Notes under the pieces: generated by a model
The model's input: the letters and a program-made list of their open reading frames with translations, nothing else
Databases searched by the model: none
What the model was told of the DNA's origin: nothing
NCBI GenBank assembly: GCA_046717125.1
Contig: JBKJVQ010000291.1
Span: 1 to 17,290, forward strand
DNA length: 17,290 nucleotides
Source of the DNA: JBKJVQ01 sp046717125
GTDB taxonomy: Bacteria; Pseudomonadota; Alphaproteobacteria; Rhizobiales; Methyloligellaceae
Reading direction: 5' to 3'
Position numbers and translations under genes: made by a program
Shown: in pieces, positions 14,486 through 17,290 of the stretch
Layout: each line of letters begins with the position of its first letter
Position numbering within the stretch: position 1 is the stretch's first letter

Positions 14486-15065
14486 GATTGAAATCCCGCC
14501 GCGCAGCGGGACCGCTTTCACGCTAAACGCCGGCCTGCGGCTAAAGATTATTGACCCGGAGGGCGAGCAGGTCGCCGACCTGATGGCTTATAATCGCGCC
14601 GATGTCCGCGAAGTCCTCTCATCGGGGCGGACGATCGACTACGCCAGCAGCATTTTTCTGAGCGTAGGCAACCCAATCTATTCCAACCGCAGCAATGTCA
14701 TGTTCGACATTGTCGAAGACACGGTCGGACGGCACGACTTCCTGCTGACGCCATGCTCCGCCGATACGTTTCGCATCATCTACGGCGACGAGCATCCACA
14801 TCGAGGTTGCTTCGGCAATCTCGCCGAGGCGCTTGCACCCTACGGCATCGGGCCCGACGCGATCCCCGTCGCGTTCAACGTGTTCATGCATGTCGCGATC
14901 GATGGCGAAACGGGCGAGATGAAAGTGCTGCCGCCGAAAAGCCGCGCCGGCGACCATCTGACGATCGAGGCGCGCATGGATCTCGTTATTGGGCTCACGG
15001 CGTGCTCGGCCGAGCAGTCGAACAATTACGCCTTCAAGCCGATCCGGTACGAAATTCTAAGGTGA
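14478..15065 (+). CDS. DUF1989 (urea carboxylase-associated) family protein
   Basis: A 195-residue DUF1989 protein. Landmarks: LKIIDPEGEQVADLMAYN (23-39), YASSIFLSVGNPIYSN, the TPCSADTFRIIYG block (C93), HPHRGCFGNLAEAL (H106, H108, C111), VAFNVFMHVAIDG and the closing LTACSAEQSNNY (C176) and KPIRYEI. The three cysteines and the histidine pair are candidate zinc ligands by inference. Characterised relatives include the CgdA/CgdB subunits of carboxyguanidine deiminase in bacterial guanidine use and proteins beside urea carboxylase; many others are unknown. CgdA/CgdB act as a two-protein complex, but only one DUF1989 gene is here, with no carboxylase, transporter or urea genes. ATG 14478 lies inside the last codons of the upstream gntA-like gene (8-base overlap); the frame is open further upstream but without homology. 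Confidence 0.9.
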   Translation: MAEIEIPPRSGTAFTLNAGLRLKIIDPEGEQVADLMAYNRADVREVLSSGRTIDYASSIFLSVGNPIYSNRSNVMFDIVEDTVGRHDFLLTPCSADTFRIIYGDEHPHRGCFGNLAEALAPYGIGPDAIPVAFNVFMHVAIDGETGEMKVLPPKSRAGDHLTIEARMDLVIGLTACSAEQSNNYAFKPIRYEILR

Positions 15066-15233
15066 TCCCTCGCTATTTGCCCCGCCGCGCGTCGGTATGG
15101 CATTTCGGGCTCAGGCCGGCCCGATCATAGATTCTCGTAAGTTAACATGAGTTAAGGGTCCGCACGCAGCTGTGATGCTGCGCCGCACTTGGATTGCTGC
15201 GCTGCAAAACGAACAGTGTTACGATTCGTGTTC

Positions 15234-15270
15234 CCGGAGCTTCCGGCTTTCCGATCCCGAGGGTGATCGG
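15234..15270 (+). promoter_or_regulatory. Two small hairpins in the leader of the secreted-protein gene
   Basis: CCGGA (15234-15238) pairs with TCCGG (15242-15246), and CCGATC (15251-15256) pairs with GATCGG (15265-15270). Both lie just before the GGAGA ribosome-binding site near 15282. They are short stems in GC-rich DNA, so the evidence for function is weak. Confidence 0.3.
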
Positions 15271-15296
15271 ACAGCAATTCTGGAGAAAACAACACA

Positions 15297-15629
15297 ATGA
15301 AAATGTTCGTTTCCGCACTCGCTTTGGTGCTTAGCCTCTCTGGCCCCGCTCTGGCCGAGCCCATTGAGGCTATGCACGGTTACAGCGTCGATCTCGGCCA
15401 GGTCAGAGGCTCGGCCTATTACACGGTCGCGCCGGAAGGCCTGTACCTCGTCGTTGTCTTCGCGGAAGGCGAGTCGGGCAAGCCCGTCCGCGTGAGTTCA
15501 ATGCTCGCGCCGAACCAGCGCCTGCGGGTCGCAGTCCCCGGCGATTTTGGTCAATCCGCGAGTGAAATCGAGTTTGTGCGCGAGGGCAACGAGATTGTCG
15601 TCTGGCGTCCCGTCATCGCTATGAACTAA
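15297..15629 (+). CDS. Small secreted protein of unknown function
   Basis: A 110-residue protein with a clear Sec signal peptide: MKMFVSALALVLSLSGPALA followed by E, with an ALA cleavage site after residue 20. The mature part is about 90 residues, rich in beta-prone stretches (YYTVAPEGLYLVVVFAEG, RLRVAVPGDFGQS, IEFVREGNEIVVWRPV) and has no cysteine, so it should be a small soluble periplasmic beta protein. I do not recognise the family. GGAGA lies about 10 bases before the ATG. The gene stands alone: 231 bases precede it and a strong terminator follows within 35 bases, so it is probably expressed on its own. Confidence 0.85.
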   Translation: MKMFVSALALVLSLSGPALAEPIEAMHGYSVDLGQVRGSAYYTVAPEGLYLVVVFAEGESGKPVRVSSMLAPNQRLRVAVPGDFGQSASEIEFVREGNEIVVWRPVIAMN

Positions 15630-15661
15630 CACTCGCGCGAAAACGTCCATAACTGGACTTG

Positions 15662-15698
15662 AAAAGCCCGCCCGGCTCCGGCTGCGGCGGGCTTTTTT
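15662..15698 (+). terminator. Rho-independent terminator
   Basis: AAAAGCCCGCC (15662-15672) pairs perfectly with GGCGGGCTTTT (15686-15696) over a 13-base loop, and the run of six T (15693-15698) completes a classic intrinsic terminator for the small secreted-protein gene. Confidence 0.93.
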
Positions 15699-15789
15699 GT
15701 TCACAAGAAGCCGAGGTGTTCGTCCGTTCCAATCTTGGCTGGGCCGCGTCGGCTTCCTATCTGACCCAAATCACGAGAAGGAGAGATTT

Positions 15790-16581
15790 ATGGTCGACGC
15801 GAAACGGTTGCTGGATCAATTCCTCGGCGGTGGGGGTCAGGCGCAGGGCGGCGGCAGCGGTCGAAGCGGCGGCCTTGGCGACATTGCACGGCAATTGGGT
15901 GGCGGGCAGGGCGGACTTCCGGGCGGGCTGGGCGAGATGCTCGGCAAGAGCGGTCTTGGCGGCGTCGGCGGGGGCGCGCTGGCCGGAGGGCTTGCGGGCA
16001 TCCTGCTTGGCTCCAAGCAGGGCCGGAAACTCGGCGGCTCGGCGCTCAAGATCGGCGGCATGGCGATCGTCGGCGCGCTCGCCTACAACGCCTACAGGAA
16101 CTGGCAGGCGGGGCAGGATCCGAGAGCCGCGCGGCAGGATATCGCGGCGGACCCATCCGGCATGCTGCCGCCCCCAACCGATACGCCGTTCAATCCGCAG
16201 GGCGAAGCGGCGCAGCAATCTCTTGGACGCAGGGTCCTCCGCGCCATGATCGCGGCGGCGAAGGCCGACGGTCATGTCGATGCGACCGAGCAGGCGAATA
16301 TTTTCGCTGAGATGGACAAGTTGGAGCTGAGCGCCGAGGACAAAGCGTTCGTGATGGACGAATTGCGCGCGCCGCTCGATGTCGGCGCGATTGCCGAGGG
16401 CGTGCGAAGCCAGGAAGAGGCGGCGGAGATTTACACAGCGTCGCTGCTGGCCATCGATGTCGACAACGCCGCCGAGCGCGGCTATCTCGGAATGCTCGCC
16501 GCACGGCTGAAACTCCCCGACGATCTCGTCGCGCATCTGCATGCGACCGTCGAAGGCGCGACGGAAAAGGTTGCCGTCTGA
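15790..16581 (+). CDS. DUF533 protein, YebE-like with TerB-like domain
   Basis: A 263-residue protein. The N terminus is glycine-rich (MVDAKRLLDQFLGGGGQA) and contains two weakly hydrophobic stretches at about 60-75 and 86-101 (KIGGMAIVGALAYNAYRNW) that may anchor it in the inner membrane. The C-terminal half is a helical TerB-like domain: RRVLRAMIAAAKADGHVDA (148 on), EQANIFAEMDKLELS, YTASLLAIDVDNAAERGYL, LAARLKLPDDLVAHLHATVEG. E. coli YebE has this plan; its function is unknown, and 'tellurite resistance' in database names reflects only the TerB fold. The acidic ADGHVD segment is the TerB-family metal-binding-like loop. ATG 15790 has AAGGAGAG 5 bases upstream; an open frame back to 15697 runs into the terminator and is not used. 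Confidence 0.9.
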   Translation: MVDAKRLLDQFLGGGGQAQGGGSGRSGGLGDIARQLGGGQGGLPGGLGEMLGKSGLGGVGGGALAGGLAGILLGSKQGRKLGGSALKIGGMAIVGALAYNAYRNWQAGQDPRAARQDIAADPSGMLPPPTDTPFNPQGEAAQQSLGRRVLRAMIAAAKADGHVDATEQANIFAEMDKLELSAEDKAFVMDELRAPLDVGAIAEGVRSQEEAAEIYTASLLAIDVDNAAERGYLGMLAARLKLPDDLVAHLHATVEGATEKVAV

Positions 16582-16636
16582 CAGGTCGCAGCTTCCGCAC
16601 AAAACGGTCTTGCTGGCGCGCGCGCGACCTTCGATG

Positions 16637-16660
16637 ATCACAGGCACGAGGTCCTGTGAT
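16637..16660 (+). promoter_or_regulatory. Hairpin covering the start codon of the LssY_C gene
   Basis: Perfect 8-base arms ATCACAGG (16637-16644) and CCTGTGAT (16653-16660) flank the 8-base loop CACGAGGT. The right arm includes the first two bases of ATG 16659 and the loop holds the GAGG ribosome-binding site. In RNA this would hide the start codon; in DNA it could equally be an operator. Confidence 0.5.
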
Positions 16661-17290
16661 GGCATTCGAACGAACACGGCGGCGGATCAGGCGTCACCCA
16701 CTCATGCTGGCGCCGATCGCGCTCGCGCTATGGATCGTCCTCGCCTATGTCGTGCTGCCGTTTGCGTGGACCGATCACGAGCACCAGCGCGGCTTGCAGG
16801 GGCTGGAAATGGTGACGCGCACGGCGCAAGGGATTCCCGGCGATCCGCTCAATGTCGGGCTGGTCGGCGGGGAGCAGGACATCGTCGATGCGATGCGGCG
16901 GGCAGGCTGGCGCCGGGCCGATCCGGTGACGCTCGAATCGAGCATCGAAATCGCCGACAGCGTGGTTCTGGATCGCCCCGACCCGAAGGCCCCGGTCAGC
17001 CCGCTCTATTATCGCGGCGTGATGGAACAGCTTGCCTTCGAGCAGGAAGCTGGGGTAAGCGCCGATCAGCGGCACCATGTCCGTCTCTGGAAGGTGCTGG
17101 AAAAGGGTAAGGAGGGCCGGCCCGTCTGGCTCGGCTCCGTCACCTTCGACAGGGGCGTCGGCCTCAGCCGCTACACCGGTCAGATCACGCATCATATCGG
17201 TGCCGATGTCGATGCCGAGCGCGACCGGCTTTCTGCGCTGTTGGCCGGGGCGGACGTGGTCGACTCGGTCTATAGCGTCACCGGCATAGG
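16659..17290 (+). CDS. LssY C-terminal domain membrane protein (partial, 3' end outside window)
   Basis: The frame is open from ATG 16659 to the window edge (210 codons plus two bases). After a basic start (MAFERTRRRIRRHPL) there is one transmembrane helix at about 16-36 (MLAPIALALWIVLAYVVLPF). Then follows the LssY_C pattern: GIPGDPLNVGLVGGEQDIVDAM, AGWRRADPVTLESSI, LDRPDPKAPVSPLYYRGV, LAFEQ, DQRHHVRLWK, VWLGSVTFDRGVGLSRYTG, ITHHIGADVDAERD. LssY_C domains occur alone or behind PAP2 phosphatases; their role is unknown. Here there is no PAP2 domain before it. A GAGG sits 7 bases upstream of the ATG, inside a hairpin. It lies 77 bases after the DUF533 gene and may share its transcript. Confidence 0.85.
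   Translation, partial: MAFERTRRRIRRHPLMLAPIALALWIVLAYVVLPFAWTDHEHQRGLQGLEMVTRTAQGIPGDPLNVGLVGGEQDIVDAMRRAGWRRADPVTLESSIEIADSVVLDRPDPKAPVSPLYYRGVMEQLAFEQEAGVSADQRHHVRLWKVLEKGKEGRPVWLGSVTFDRGVGLSRYTGQITHHIGADVDAERDRLSALLAGADVVDSVYSVTGI

Noticed and set aside
15142..15155. CtrA binding site TTAA-N-TTAA
   Set aside because: Spacing between the TTAA halves is 6, not the consensus 7, and AT-rich half-sites arise by chance; kept only as a note.
15757..16677. A 306-codon minus-strand frame opposite the DUF533 gene
   Set aside because: The plus strand carries a clear DUF533/TerB-like protein with a good start; the minus reading has no motif.

Overview
The window is a GC-rich stretch of bacterial chromosome with closely packed genes, many ending or starting within a few bases of each other. 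Protein families (ApaG, ArgE, MobA, Mrp, PhoR, single-domain PPK2, a DUF533 protein, an LssY_C protein) and a GAGCATGAT-type extragenic palindrome point to an alphaproteobacterium, probably in the Hyphomicrobiales. That placement is inference. There is no tRNA, rRNA, CRISPR array, insertion sequence or phage gene. No stretch over 300 bases lacks a gene; the largest gaps are 8808-9069 and 15066-15296, and both hold inverted repeats.

Layout. 1-213: C-terminal end of ApaG, with in-frame stops in its first 69 bases. 223-1380: argE, apparently read from an ATC codon behind a perfect ribosome-binding site. 1382-3160 (-): an unrecognised four-helix membrane protein. 3298-3951 (-): mobA. 4111-5316: mrp (Fe-S carrier ATPase). 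5328-6890: a TonB/TolA-like protein with four 19-residue tandem repeats. 6922-7245 (-): ArsR-family repressor, divergent from an SRPBCC/AHSA1 gene across a perfect inverted repeat. The SRPBCC gene (7293 on) and the facing GGDEF-EAL gene (8807 down to 7432) both lose their 3' ends at one junction near 7435. That is either a real deletion or an assembly join. 9070-11460: an atypical class A penicillin-binding protein. 11473-12330 (-): PPK2. 12401-13723: PhoR-type sensor kinase from a TTG start. 13799-14485 and 14478-15065: an overlapping pair, a YqcI/YcgG (GntA-like) heme N-hydroxylase homologue and a DUF1989 protein. 15297-15629: small secreted protein followed by a strong terminator. 15790-16581: DUF533/YebE-like protein. 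16659-end: LssY_C-domain membrane protein cut by the window edge.

The most promising candidate for undescribed biology is the gntA-like/DUF1989 pair. One family N-hydroxylates guanidino compounds and the other includes carboxyguanidine deiminase subunits, so together they suggest a small guanidino-nitrogen pathway. PPK2 and PhoR, divergent across 70 bases, suggest a phosphate/polyphosphate locus, although no phoB or pst genes follow. Several signs (stops at the left edge, ATC in place of ATG, a one-base frameshift in a C run, the double truncation) fit draft-quality sequence as well as biology, so each should be checked against reads.
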